Position numbers and translations under genes: made by a program
From: Bdellovibrionales bacterium
GTDB lineage: Bacteria; Bdellovibrionota; UBA2428
DNA length: 5,547 bases
Reading direction: 5' to 3'
NCBI GenBank assembly: GCA_018266335.1
Contig: JAFEAR010000134.1
Span: 1 to 5,547, forward strand
The notes under the pieces: generated by a model
Seen by the model: only the letters and a program-made list of their open reading frames with translations
Told to the model about the DNA's origin: nothing
The model's database searches: none
In this document: piece by piece, positions 1-4,838 of the stretch
How the letters are laid out: each line of letters opens with the position of its first letter
Position numbering within the stretch: position 1 is the first letter of the stretch

Positions 1-21
1 GATGGACTTATCGGCTAGTGA

Positions 22-97
22 CGGGTGTTGTGGTTCTGAAGTTCGCCATGGAAGACGATATCGAGTGCTTTGGCGAACTTCAGAACCACGACACCCG
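22..97. repeat. Palindromic repeat element, copy 1 (26-bp stem, 24-nt loop)
   Basis: Arms at 22-47 and 72-97 are reverse complements except at one position, where T29 faces G, which still pairs as G-U in RNA. The loop (48-71) starts with ATGGA and contains GATATC. Copy 2 at 111-185 has the same plan and a related loop, so these are two members of one repeat family. The family is not identified here. It lies upstream of tsaD; an open frame runs through it, but conserved TsaD residues begin only near 220, so I treat it as intergenic. Confidence 0.85.
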
Positions 98-110
98 ATT
101 CAATCAATTG

Positions 111-185
111 CCGGTGTCCTCTGAGTTCCGAAATTCGCATGGAGCCTGATATCAAGATCAAGCGAATTTCGGAACTGGACACCGG
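111..185. repeat. Palindromic repeat element, copy 2 (24-bp stem with 4-nt bulge)
   Basis: Arms at 111-138 and 162-185 pair over 24 bp, with a 4-nt bulge (TCTG or equivalent, around 120-123) in the left arm. The loop 139-161 starts ATGGA and contains GATATC, as in copy 1. Stem bases differ from copy 1 on both arms in step, so pairing is kept although the sequence changed. The loop ATG at 139 is in frame with tsaD and is a possible but less likely start. Confidence 0.83.
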
Positions 186-198
186 CTCGGAAACTAGC

Positions 199-203
199 AG
201 GAA
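199..203 (+). promoter_or_regulatory. Ribosome binding site deciding the tsaD start
   Basis: AGGAA lies 10 nt before the TTG at 214. The next in-frame candidates are ATG 139, in a repeat loop, and TTG 70, inside repeat copy 1. Neither has a comparable site and both would add 25-48 residues unknown in the family. Confidence 0.5.
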
Positions 204-213
204 CGCGCCGCCT

Positions 214-1338
214 TTGCCCAACTTCACCGTCCTGGGCCTGGAAACAAGCTGCGACGAAACCGCCGCGTCGGTGGTGCGCGGGGCGGCGCCCGGTCCGGGC
301 GAGATCCTGTCCAATGTGGTGCTCAGCCAGTTGGCCGATCATGCGCCCTATGGCGGTGTGGTGCCGGAGATCGCGGCGCGCGCCCATGTCGAGGCGCTGG
401 ACCGTCTGGTGGAAGACGCGCTGGCGCAGGCGAAGCTGGAACTGAAAGACCTCGATGCCATCGCGGCCACCGCCGGTCCCGGCCTGATCGGCGGGGTAAT
501 GGTCGGCCTCACCACCGCCAAGGCACTGGCGCTCGCCGCCAACAAGCCGCTCGTCGCGGTCAATCATCTGGAAGCGCATGCGCTCACCGCGCGGCTGACG
601 CATGGCGCGCGATTTCCGTTTCTTCTGCTTCTGATCTCCGGCGGCCATTGCCAGCTTCTCGCCGTGGAAGGCGTCGGCCAGTTCAAGCTCTACGGTTCGA
701 CGATTGACGATGCCGTCGGCGAAGCCTTCGACAAGACGGCGAAGCTGCTGGGCTTGCCCTATCCCGGCGGTCCCGCCGTCGAGAGCCTCGCGAGAAACGG
801 CGATGGCAAAAGGTTTTCCCTGCCGCGGCCGTTGCGCGGGCGCGGGCTGGCGGACTTCTCTTTTTCGGGCCTGAAAACCGCCGTGCGCCAGATTGCGAAA
901 GGCGAGGATTTCAAACAGAGCGATCGCGCCGATCTGGCGGCATCGTTCCAGCGCGCGGTGCTCGACATTCTCATCGACCGCGCGGGCATCGCGATGGGAA
1001 TGTTCCGCGCCGATTTTCCCGAGGAGGCCGCGCCGGATTTCGTGGTGGCGGGCGGTGTCGCGTCCAATCGCGCCATCGGCGAAGCGATTCAAAAGCTCTG
1101 CGACGAGAAGGAATTTTCCAAAAAAATACCCCCGCCCGGACTTTGCACGGACAATGCCGCGATGGTCGCCTGGGCGGGGGTTGAACGAAGCCAGTTGGGT
1201 TTGTTCGACGCCTTGGGGGTCGCGCCGAAGGCCCGCTGGCCGCTTTCCGGATCGCCGCCAGGGGGGGAGCCTAGCTGCGGCGAAACCGGGAAATCGTGGA
1301 GCGCGATCCGGAAAAGTGTGAAGCGGTTTTCCGGATAA
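214..1338 (+). CDS. tsaD: tRNA N6-threonylcarbamoyladenosine (t6A37) transferase TsaD
   Basis: TsaD transfers the threonylcarbamoyl group from TC-AMP (made by TsaC/Sua5) to A37 of ANN-decoding tRNAs, working with TsaB and TsaE in the cytoplasm. The 374-aa product from TTG 214 shows the family motifs in order: [10 protein letters not shown] (7-16), NHLEAH with metal ligands H118 and H122, LISGGH (140-145), [22 protein letters not shown] (165-186), [10 protein letters not shown] (215-224), [10 protein letters not shown] (277-286) and [12 protein letters not shown] with metal ligand D313. The start is set by the family N-terminus, which begins just before [10 protein letters not shown], and by AGGAA at 199-203; ATG 139 is the alternative. 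Family members are often near 340-365 aa; the excess here is a C-terminal tail ending [14 protein letters not shown], encoded by a palindromic repeat at 1306-1336. The usual alphaproteobacterial partner gpsA does not follow. The function is certain from the motifs; the exact start is not. Confidence 0.97.
   Translation: MPNFTVLGLETSCDETAASVVRGAAPGPGEILSNVVLSQLADHAPYGGVVPEIAARAHVEALDRLVEDALAQAKLELKDLDAIAATAGPGLIGGVMVGLTTAKALALAANKPLVAVNHLEAHALTARLTHGARFPFLLLLISGGHCQLLAVEGVGQFKLYGSTIDDAVGEAFDKTAKLLGLPYPGGPAVESLARNGDGKRFSLPRPLRGRGLADFSFSGLKTAVRQIAKGEDFKQSDRADLAASFQRAVLDILIDRAGIAMGMFRADFPEEAAPDFVVAGGVASNRAIGEAIQKLCDEKEFSKKIPPPGLCTDNAAMVAWAGVERSQLGLFDALGVAPKARWPLSGSPPGGEPSCGETGKSWSAIRKSVKRFSG
1306..1336. 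repeat. Palindromic repeat overlapping the tsaD 3' end
   Basis: ATCCGGAAAA (1306-1315) and TTTTCCGGAT (1327-1336) are perfect 10-bp arms around an 11-nt loop, and the tsaD stop codon begins at the last base of the right arm. From memory this core resembles a palindromic repeat common in Rhizobiales and relatives, but I could not check that. It may also protect the mRNA 3' end. It is a weak terminator candidate because its T-run lies inside the stem. Confidence 0.75.
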
Positions 1339-1354
1339 ATCGCGCGTAGTTAAA

Positions 1355-1480
1355 TCAGCCGGCGAACAATGCCAGCGATACGAAGCCGGACAGAACCACG
1401 GTCGCCGTCATCAGAAGGCTGGCAATGGTGCCGTTGAGGCTGAAGCCCTGCTCGGGGCTGCGAAGGTTGAACTTGGTCAT
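1355..1480 (-). CDS. 41-aa single-pass membrane microprotein, hypothetical
   Basis: The product starts MTKFNLRSPEQGFSLNGT and continues with an uncharged stretch of about 23 residues (18-40) rich in Ala, Leu, Val, Ser and Thr, ending in FAG. This suits a single membrane helix with a short cationic, cytoplasmic N-terminus. A strong ribosome binding site, GGAGAGG, sits 5 nt before the ATG, and a plausible promoter (TTGAAC-N16-TATATC) lies about 80 bp upstream. The gene converges on tsaD with a 16-bp gap and is divergent from xth. I do not recognise the family. A small membrane subunit or stress microprotein would fit the size, but no partner is encoded nearby. The antisense + strand frame at 1425-1655 has no such support. 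Confidence 0.65.
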   Translation of the reverse strand: MTKFNLRSPEQGFSLNGTIASLLMTATVVLSGFVSLALFAG

Positions 1481-1559
1481 GACTGCCTCTCCAAAAACCG
1501 GCCGGGGAAGGGGAAGTCCGGCCTTGAAACTGTTTCCGGCCTCATTGCCGGACGAGGCT

Positions 1560-1587
1560 GATATAGGAGGGTTGCGATGCGGTTCAA
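1560..1587 (-). promoter_or_regulatory. Candidate sigma70 promoter for the 41-aa microprotein
   Basis: On the minus strand TTGAAC (1587-1582) and TATATC (1565-1560) are separated by 16 bp, close to the housekeeping consensus. The predicted RNA would start near 1552 and give a leader of about 70 nt containing repeated GGCCGG motifs before GGAGAGG and the ATG at 1480. It is found by eye only. Confidence 0.4.
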
Positions 1588-1668
1588 TGAATAATTCTGA
1601 GAATATTCAGCGTTTATTGGATACAAATTATTTCATAATTGCCATAAGCATATGATATTGCTTGATAA

Positions 1669-1674
1669 TATAAT
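1669..1674 (+). promoter_or_regulatory. Candidate -10 box for xth in an AT-rich intergenic stretch
   Basis: A perfect TATAAT stands 70 bp before the xth ATG, in a stretch (about 1588-1690) far richer in A and T than its surroundings. No good -35 box sits at 16-18 bp; TTGCCA at 1639 pairs better with GATAAT at 1664, but at 19 bp. Downstream are a small hairpin, GCTGC-ATA-GCAGC (1697-1709), and a direct repeat GGTCCGA (1726-1732, 1737-1743) that includes part of the AAGG ribosome binding site. Confidence 0.35.
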
Positions 1675-1744
1675 TTCAAACCAAAGATATGCCTATGCTG
1701 CATAGCAGCAATTCTTTTCCACAGGGGTCCGAACAAGGTCCGAT

Positions 1745-2539
1745 ATGAAGCTCGCCACCTGGAATATCAACTCGGTTCGCCTGCGTTTTGGGGCCGTCGC
1801 CCGCTTCCTGCGCCAGGAGGCGCCGGACGTGCTCTGCCTGCAGGAGACCAAGGTGGTGAACGATCTTTTCCCGGCCGAGGGCTTCGCCAAGCTGGGCTAT
1901 GTCCATCAGGCCATCAACGGCCAGAAGGGCTATCACGGGGTGGCGATCCTTTCGAAGCTGCCCTTCAAAAGCTCCGAGGCGCGCGAATTCTGCGCCAAGG
2001 GCGATTGCCGCCACATGCGCGCCAGCTTCGAGAACGGCGTGGAGCTGCACAATTTCTACGTCCCCGCCGGGGGCGACATCCCCGATCCCAAGGCCAACGA
2101 CAAATTCGCGCACAAGCTCGATTTCCTGCGCGAGATGGAGGCGATGTTCGCTTCCCGCCGCGACCGGCACGAAGCGGCCGTCATCCTGGTCGGCGATCTG
2201 AACGTCGCGCCGCTGGAAAACGATGTCTGGAGTCACAAGCAGCTTCTGGGCGTGGTGAGCCACACGCCTGTCGAAGTCGAATTGTTCGGCAATGCGCGCG
2301 AAGCCTTCGAATGGAACGACGTCACCCGCCAGTTCGTGCCGGAGGATCGGAAGATCTATTCCTGGTGGAGCTATCGCGCGCAGGACTGGCGCGCCTCGGA
2401 TCGCGGCCGCCGTCTCGATCACATCTGGACGAGCCCGGTTCTGAAAAATCAGGTGCGCGCGCAGAAAATCCTCAAAGACATGCGCGGCTGGAAACAGCCC
2501 TCCGACCATGTGCCGGTGGTGGCCGAATTCGAGCTTTGA
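1745..2539 (+). CDS. xth: Exodeoxyribonuclease III (AP endonuclease, Xth family)
   Basis: This Mg-dependent nuclease cuts the backbone 5' of abasic sites and trims 3' blocking groups and 3' ends in base excision repair. The 264-aa product is full length for the ExoIII branch of the endonuclease/exonuclease/phosphatase fold. Visible motifs are WNINSVR with metal-site N7; LQETK with metal ligand E34; YHGVAILSK (63-71); catalytic-type Y105 in FYVPAGGD; GDLNVAP with D151 and N153; WWSYR followed by RRLDHIW with D225; and the terminal SDHVPV with D254 and H255. The start ATG follows AAGG at 1735-1738 by 6 nt, and the product begins MKLATWNINS as expected. It stands alone: divergent from the microprotein gene and followed, about 130 bp downstream, by an inserted transposon that leaves the frame intact. 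Confidence 0.97.
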   Translation: MKLATWNINSVRLRFGAVARFLRQEAPDVLCLQETKVVNDLFPAEGFAKLGYVHQAINGQKGYHGVAILSKLPFKSSEAREFCAKGDCRHMRASFENGVELHNFYVPAGGDIPDPKANDKFAHKLDFLREMEAMFASRRDRHEAAVILVGDLNVAPLENDVWSHKQLLGVVSHTPVEVELFGNAREAFEWNDVTRQFVPEDRKIYSWWSYRAQDWRASDRGRRLDHIWTSPVLKNQVRAQKILKDMRGWKQPSDHVPVVAEFEL

Positions 2540-2662
2540 AAAATATCTTCCGCCCTTCCCGAAAATCTTGCGCGCGAAGACTCCCGCCGGCGCACGAACA
2601 TTCGCTGATTGTTCTGCCCGGTCAGGCCCTTAGACGATTTTCCTGCCTTCAGGACAATTAGC

Positions 2663-2690
2663 TTGACACCGCAACGGTGGCGATTATGTA
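2663..2690 (+). promoter_or_regulatory. Hybrid promoter across the left transposon junction
   Basis: TTGACA (2663-2668) lies in chromosomal DNA and TATGTA (2685-2690) lies in the left terminal repeat, with 16 bp between them that include the target duplication. It points into the transposon, toward the 56-aa frame at 2813. It would exist only because of this insertion. Its strength is unknown. Confidence 0.4.
2671..2678. repeat. Target site duplication, left copy (GCAACGGT)
   Basis: GCAACGGT directly abuts the left terminal repeat and recurs exactly at 4725-4732 beyond the right one. An 8-bp duplication is what IS1595-family transposition produces. Confidence 0.93.
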
Positions 2691-2703
2691 CGTGACAAAT
2701 GCA
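2679..2703 (+). repeat. Left terminal inverted repeat
   Basis: It begins GGCGATTATG and ends TGACAAATGCA. It differs from the right end at positions 10 (G for A) and 14 (G for T). The second change turns the TTGACA of the right end into GTGACA, so this end lacks the equivalent -35 box. Confidence 0.93.
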
Positions 2704-2711
2704 CCTGAAAG

Positions 2712-2724
2712 TGACACAGTGTCA
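2712..2724. promoter_or_regulatory. 13-bp palindrome TGACAC-A-GTGTCA, possible operator
   Basis: This perfect dyad with 6-bp arms around a single A lies 9 bp inside the left terminal repeat, just after the expected start of transcripts from the hybrid promoter. Its size and symmetry suit binding of a dimeric protein, such as the transposase or a repressor. No regulator is identifiable, so the role is a guess. Confidence 0.35.
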
Positions 2725-2746
2725 TCGACAGGCCGTCACGAAACCG

Positions 2747-2798
2747 GGGTAGGCCCCGATACATGGTCAGCCATCGTTACGGATTACGGGGCCTACCC
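2747..2798. repeat. Inverted repeat in the leader of the 56-aa frame
   Basis: GGGTAGGCCCCG (2747-2758) and CGGGGCCTACCC (2787-2798) are perfect 12-bp arms. The 28-nt loop contains a second hairpin, ATGG-TCAG-CCAT (2763-2774). The outer stem ends 3 nt before the AGGA ribosome binding site at 2802, so folding in RNA could affect translation of the 56-aa frame. There is no T-run, so it is not a typical terminator. Confidence 0.7.
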
Positions 2799-2812
2799 GT
2801 CAGGACAGCGCC

Positions 2813-2983
2813 ATGGGCGCAGAGAAAAAGATTACTGTTTCTGAGGACGTGCTGCTGGAAGCGATCAGAGATGAGATTAAGGAGTTTGCGCGCCTCTACG
2901 ACGCAGACGGTCTAATTCTGCACGAACGAGAGGTTGATCGCATTGCTGGTGGTATTTTGCTTCGCGTTTCACCGGCTCAGTAA
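2813..2983 (+). CDS. 56-aa acidic hypothetical protein, transposon cargo
   Basis: The product begins MGAEKKITVSEDVLLEAI and ends ILLRVSPAQ. It is rich in Glu, Asp, Leu and Ile, with a probable helix around residues 11-30 (VLLEAIRDEIKEFARLY), and has no membrane segment or cysteine. AGGA at 2802-2805 is 7 nt before the ATG, a good ribosome binding site. It lies inside the IS1595-type transposon and would be read from the hybrid promoter at 2663-2690 through a structured leader. Its last 107 nt overlap the antisense 3' end of the HEPN-like gene, which is unusual and means at least one 3' region is under dual constraint or only one frame is used. I do not recognise the family. A small partner or antitoxin of the neighbouring protein is conceivable, but nothing here proves it. 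Confidence 0.55.
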   Translation: MGAEKKITVSEDVLLEAIRDEIKEFARLYDADGLILHEREVDRIAGGILLRVSPAQ

Positions 2984-3557
2984 TACGCACATAGCCGACA
3001 AACTCAAACATGAGCCACCAAGCTTGCTCAATCTCTGCTAACACTTCTTCGAGGTCGGATTTTCTATAGATGAAAAAATGCCTTGCGAGGTCTTCATGAG
3101 AAGGTCTTTTAGTGGATCTTTGTTCTGACACCAGCACATTCGCGTGCCAAGTGTTGTGGTGCTTAGCTTCCATCCACAAAAGCCCGTCTGGAACATGCGA
3201 GGATTCGCCCCACTGTCCATGGACGATGTCGTTTCTGTGAGATTCTGCAACTTTCAACACGCCCGAAATTGCCATCCACAGTTCAACGTCTCGTTCAGGT
3301 AAGGTCGCATCTGCTGCGGCAATTATTGCGTCACGTTTTACTGGAGCGGTACGTAAGACGCTAAATACGGCAATTGAGGCATCAGTATTTGCTTGAAGTA
3401 GAATGCCCAGCAACGTCGCCATCTGCTGTTCAACAAATGTCCACCGAATAGCGCATTTTGCTATTATAGGTAGCAGTTCGGGGCGACTATCGGCAGAGTC
3501 CCTACCTATACCCCATGGACCCTTGTGCCACTTTCTTGGAAAAGGCTGACGTGCCAT
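2877..3557 (-). CDS. HEPN-like hypothetical protein, transposon passenger gene
   Basis: The 226-aa product starts MARQPFPRKWHKGPWGIG, set by the ATG at 3557 with AGGGG 8 nt upstream; an upstream in-frame start at 3650 would add 31 low-complexity residues. It is mostly helical. The stretch PELLPIIAKCAIRWTFVEQQMATLLGILL (26-54) is followed by VELWMAISGVLKVAESHRNDIVHG (91-114). RNDIVH (R108-H113) matches the RX4-6H signature of HEPN domains, found in many toxin, RNase and RNA-binding proteins. A WHANV and HHN region (133-141) and an aromatic-rich helix (179-190) follow. The gene lies 177 bp downstream of the transposase on the same strand and could be read from its promoter. The region is more A/T-rich than the flanks, consistent with transfer. 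The coding call is firm; RNase or toxin activity is only inferred from one short motif. Confidence 0.85.
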   Translation of the reverse strand: MARQPFPRKWHKGPWGIGRDSADSRPELLPIIAKCAIRWTFVEQQMATLLGILLQANTDASIAVFSVLRTAPVKRDAIIAAADATLPERDVELWMAISGVLKVAESHRNDIVHGQWGESSHVPDGLLWMEAKHHNTWHANVLVSEQRSTKRPSHEDLARHFFIYRKSDLEEVLAEIEQAWWLMFEFVGYVRITEPVKREAKYHQQCDQPLVRAELDRLRRRGAQTP

Positions 3558-3714
3558 GCCCAGCACCCCTAAGACTTCTCGTGCAGACGAAAATCTAAAA
3601 CGGCTTCTGAAGACACCGCCGACCCCCCATGCCCCACTTAAGGAGCGCAAGGCTAAGGCTAGTCAGGATCAGGAGTCGAATCCGCAGGCGTCGCGTCCAA
3701 AATCTCCAAAATAA
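3556..3714 (+). CDS. Possible 52-aa basic small protein, transposon cargo
   Basis: The frame encodes MPSTPKTSRADENLKRLLKT followed by a Pro-, Lys- and Ser-rich tail ending RPKSPK. It is strongly basic, with one short amphipathic helix (DENLKRLLK) and a probably disordered remainder. Its ATG shares two bases with the start codon of the HEPN-like gene on the other strand (CATG), so the two genes would be head to head with no intergenic space. The best ribosome binding sequence, AAAGG at 3541-3545, is 10 nt from the ATG, a little far. It ends 20 bp before the transposase stop, convergent with it. It may be a real nucleic-acid-binding microprotein or a chance frame; I lean slightly against it. 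Confidence 0.35.
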   Translation: MPSTPKTSRADENLKRLLKTPPTPHAPLKERKAKASQDQESNPQASRPKSPK

Positions 3715-3734
3715 GGCGAAGCTTATCGCGTCCT

Positions 3735-4661
3735 TTACGAAACGCGCTGTTCTCCGTTAGGCCGCCGATAGGTCAGACGCTTGCCCTTGATGCCTTCTAG
3801 GGCCTTGTCGCCTCTCATATCGTCCGTGAAGCCAAGCTTCAGGCGATGCGAATAGCGGAAGTCAAATTCGCTGAGATAGCGTTGGAGGTGCTGCTCGCCG
3901 CAATGCTGGTATGTTCCGATCATGCCGCGCTTGAAGATCGAGAACACGCCTTCAATCGTGTTCGTGTGAGCATCGCCACGGACATACTCATCCTTGCTGT
4001 GGTTCACCTTTTCATGGCTGGCAAAGGTGTGGCGCATCGTGCCGTAGAGGCCACTTTCGTCCGTGCGAAGGTGAGTGTCAGCCGCCACGTTGTTGCGGAG
4101 AACCTTGCGCATGTCGCCTTGGTTCAGCTTGGGGACGTAGAACGAGCGGACGGCACCGTCACGCTCTACGAGCGCAACAACTGCGTGTTTGTGTCCAGAG
4201 CCGCCACGGGGAGCCGTGCGGCCCTTCTTGCGGCCAATGTAGGTTTCGTCCGCTTCAACCGTCTTGCCCTCACCACCGAGCGGCGGCTCGTTCGCAGCGG
4301 GCTTCATAGCCTCACGGATGCGGTGAGACATGAACCAAGCCGTCTTGTAGGTAACGCCCAGCATACGGGCCAACTGGTGGCTGGAAATGCCCTTCTTGGA
4401 TGAGCAAATCAGGTGGTTCGCGTAGAGCCAGGTATTGAGCGGCACCTTGGAACGCTCGAACACCGTGCCGACCGTGACCGTGTATTGCTTGCGGCAAGCG
4501 TTGCAGAAGTAGAGGCCGTCACGGCCCCCCGAGATCGCGGAGGCGCGTTCAAAGGCGTTGCAATGCGGGCAGATCGGCTTGCCGTCCGGCCACTGTATCT
4601 TTTCCAGATGCTGGCGGGCTTTGTCGGGGTCGGTGAAGCGGGCGGGCAGCGGCTTAGGCAC
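3735..4661 (-). CDS. IS1595-family (ISXO2-like) transposase
   Basis: The 308-aa transposase moves the surrounding element by DNA cleavage and strand transfer at the terminal repeats. An N-terminal zinc ribbon (C31, C34, C53, C56; CPHC and CNAC) is followed by a helix-turn-helix type region (90-118, SSHQLARMLGVTYKTAWFMS) and an ISXO2-like catalytic domain: D138 in VEADETYIGRKKGR, D201 in RTDESGLY, then N234, E237 and K244 in NTIEGVFSIFKRG, matching the D-D-(N/E/H)-K pattern of the family. The start is GTG 4661, because AAGGAG sits 7 nt upstream and the longer open frame starting at 4832 lies partly outside the transposon. The gene is intact, of normal length, and driven from a promoter in the right terminal repeat. 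Confidence 0.95.
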   Translation of the reverse strand: MPKPLPARFTDPDKARQHLEKIQWPDGKPICPHCNAFERASAISGGRDGLYFCNACRKQYTVTVGTVFERSKVPLNTWLYANHLICSSKKGISSHQLARMLGVTYKTAWFMSHRIREAMKPAANEPPLGGEGKTVEADETYIGRKKGRTAPRGGSGHKHAVVALVERDGAVRSFYVPKLNQGDMRKVLRNNVAADTHLRTDESGLYGTMRHTFASHEKVNHSKDEYVRGDAHTNTIEGVFSIFKRGMIGTYQHCGEQHLQRYLSEFDFRYSHRLKLGFTDDMRGDKALEGIKGKRLTYRRPNGEQRVS

Positions 4662-4683
4662 GGGAAATCTCCTTGTAGAGCCT

Positions 4684-4711
4684 AAGATAATCCCGGAACT
4701 GCATTTGTCAA
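4684..4711 (-). promoter_or_regulatory. Transposase promoter with -35 in the right terminal repeat
   Basis: On the minus strand TTGACA (4711-4706) lies inside the terminal repeat and TATCTT (4689-4684) just beyond it, 16 bp apart. Transcription would start near 4677, just ahead of AAGGAG and the GTG at 4661, giving a very short leader. Because the -35 box is part of the terminal repeat, transposase binding there could repress its own gene; that is inference. Confidence 0.55.
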
Positions 4712-4724
4712 GTATATAATCGCC
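4700..4724 (-). repeat. Right terminal inverted repeat
   Basis: Read on the minus strand it begins GGCGATTATA and ends TGACAAATGCA, matching the left end at 23 of 25 positions. It contains the TTGACA of the transposase promoter. The next bases inward do not match the left end. Confidence 0.93.
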
Positions 4725-4732
4725 GCAACGGT
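4725..4732. repeat. Target site duplication, right copy (GCAACGGT)
   Basis: This is identical to 2671-2678 and directly abuts the right terminal repeat. The two copies fix the insertion boundaries to the base. Confidence 0.93.
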
Positions 4733-4778
4733 CCCCCTGTACAAATCTCCCAATTCTCGAACTGCGCCCGAACGATAG

Positions 4779-4802
4779 CCGTCGCTGAAAAGCGGCGGTT
4801 TT
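4779..4802 (+). terminator. Intrinsic terminator-like hairpin with GAAA loop
   Basis: CCGTCGCT (4779-4786) and AGCGGCGG (4791-4798) form an 8-bp stem with one U-G pair, closed by a GAAA tetraloop and followed by TTTTCTGTATTT. No gene ends just before it. In the uninterrupted chromosome it would lie about 35 bp after a TTGACA-N17-TACAAA promoter, so it may end a very short RNA. Confidence 0.6.
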
Positions 4803-4838
4803 CTGTATTTGGAGCGCCGTTCCCACCACCACCCACCG

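Larger units (their letters stand above)
2679..4724 (-). mobile_element. Complete IS1595-family (ISXO2-like) transposon with cargo genes
   Basis: The boundaries come from the sequence: imperfect 25-bp terminal inverted repeats (2679-2703 and 4700-4724, 23/25 matches) flanked by identical 8-bp copies of GCAACGGT. The 2046-bp element is about twice as long as a transposase-only member of this family. Its right half holds the intact transposase (3735-4661). Its left half holds a HEPN-like gene and two short frames, none resembling transposition functions. IS1595 members carrying passenger genes are known. The cargo part is visibly more A/T-rich than xth or tsaD, which suggests a foreign origin. 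Intact ends, an exact duplication and an unbroken transposase point to a recent, possibly active insertion. Confidence 0.95.

Noticed and set aside
70..213. N-terminal extension of tsaD from TTG 70 or ATG 139
   Set aside because: The extension translates palindromic repeats, has no good RBS, and precedes the universal TsaD N-terminus; TTG 214 with AGGAA fits better. ATG 139 cannot be fully excluded.
100..1092. 330-aa minus strand frame antisense to tsaD
   Set aside because: It is a long open frame expected opposite a GC-rich gene; its translation is Arg/Gly/His-rich with no recognisable domain, while the + strand is clearly tsaD.
1676..2509. 277-aa minus strand frame antisense to xth
   Set aside because: This is the complementary shadow of xth in a GC-rich genome, with no motif or RBS support.
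2005..2661. 218-aa + strand frame overlapping xth
   Set aside because: It is an Arg/Pro-rich out-of-frame reading of xth running into intergenic DNA.
2747..2798. The 12-bp inverted repeat as the transposon end
   Set aside because: It lacks flanking duplications, whereas the 25-bp repeats at 2679 and 4724 are bounded by exact 8-bp copies.
3846..4403. 185-aa + strand frame
   Set aside because: It is antisense to the transposase catalytic domain and has no independent support.
4662..4832. Upstream extension of the transposase to 4832
   Set aside because: It crosses the right terminal repeat and target duplication into chromosomal DNA; GTG 4661 with AAGGAG is the native start.
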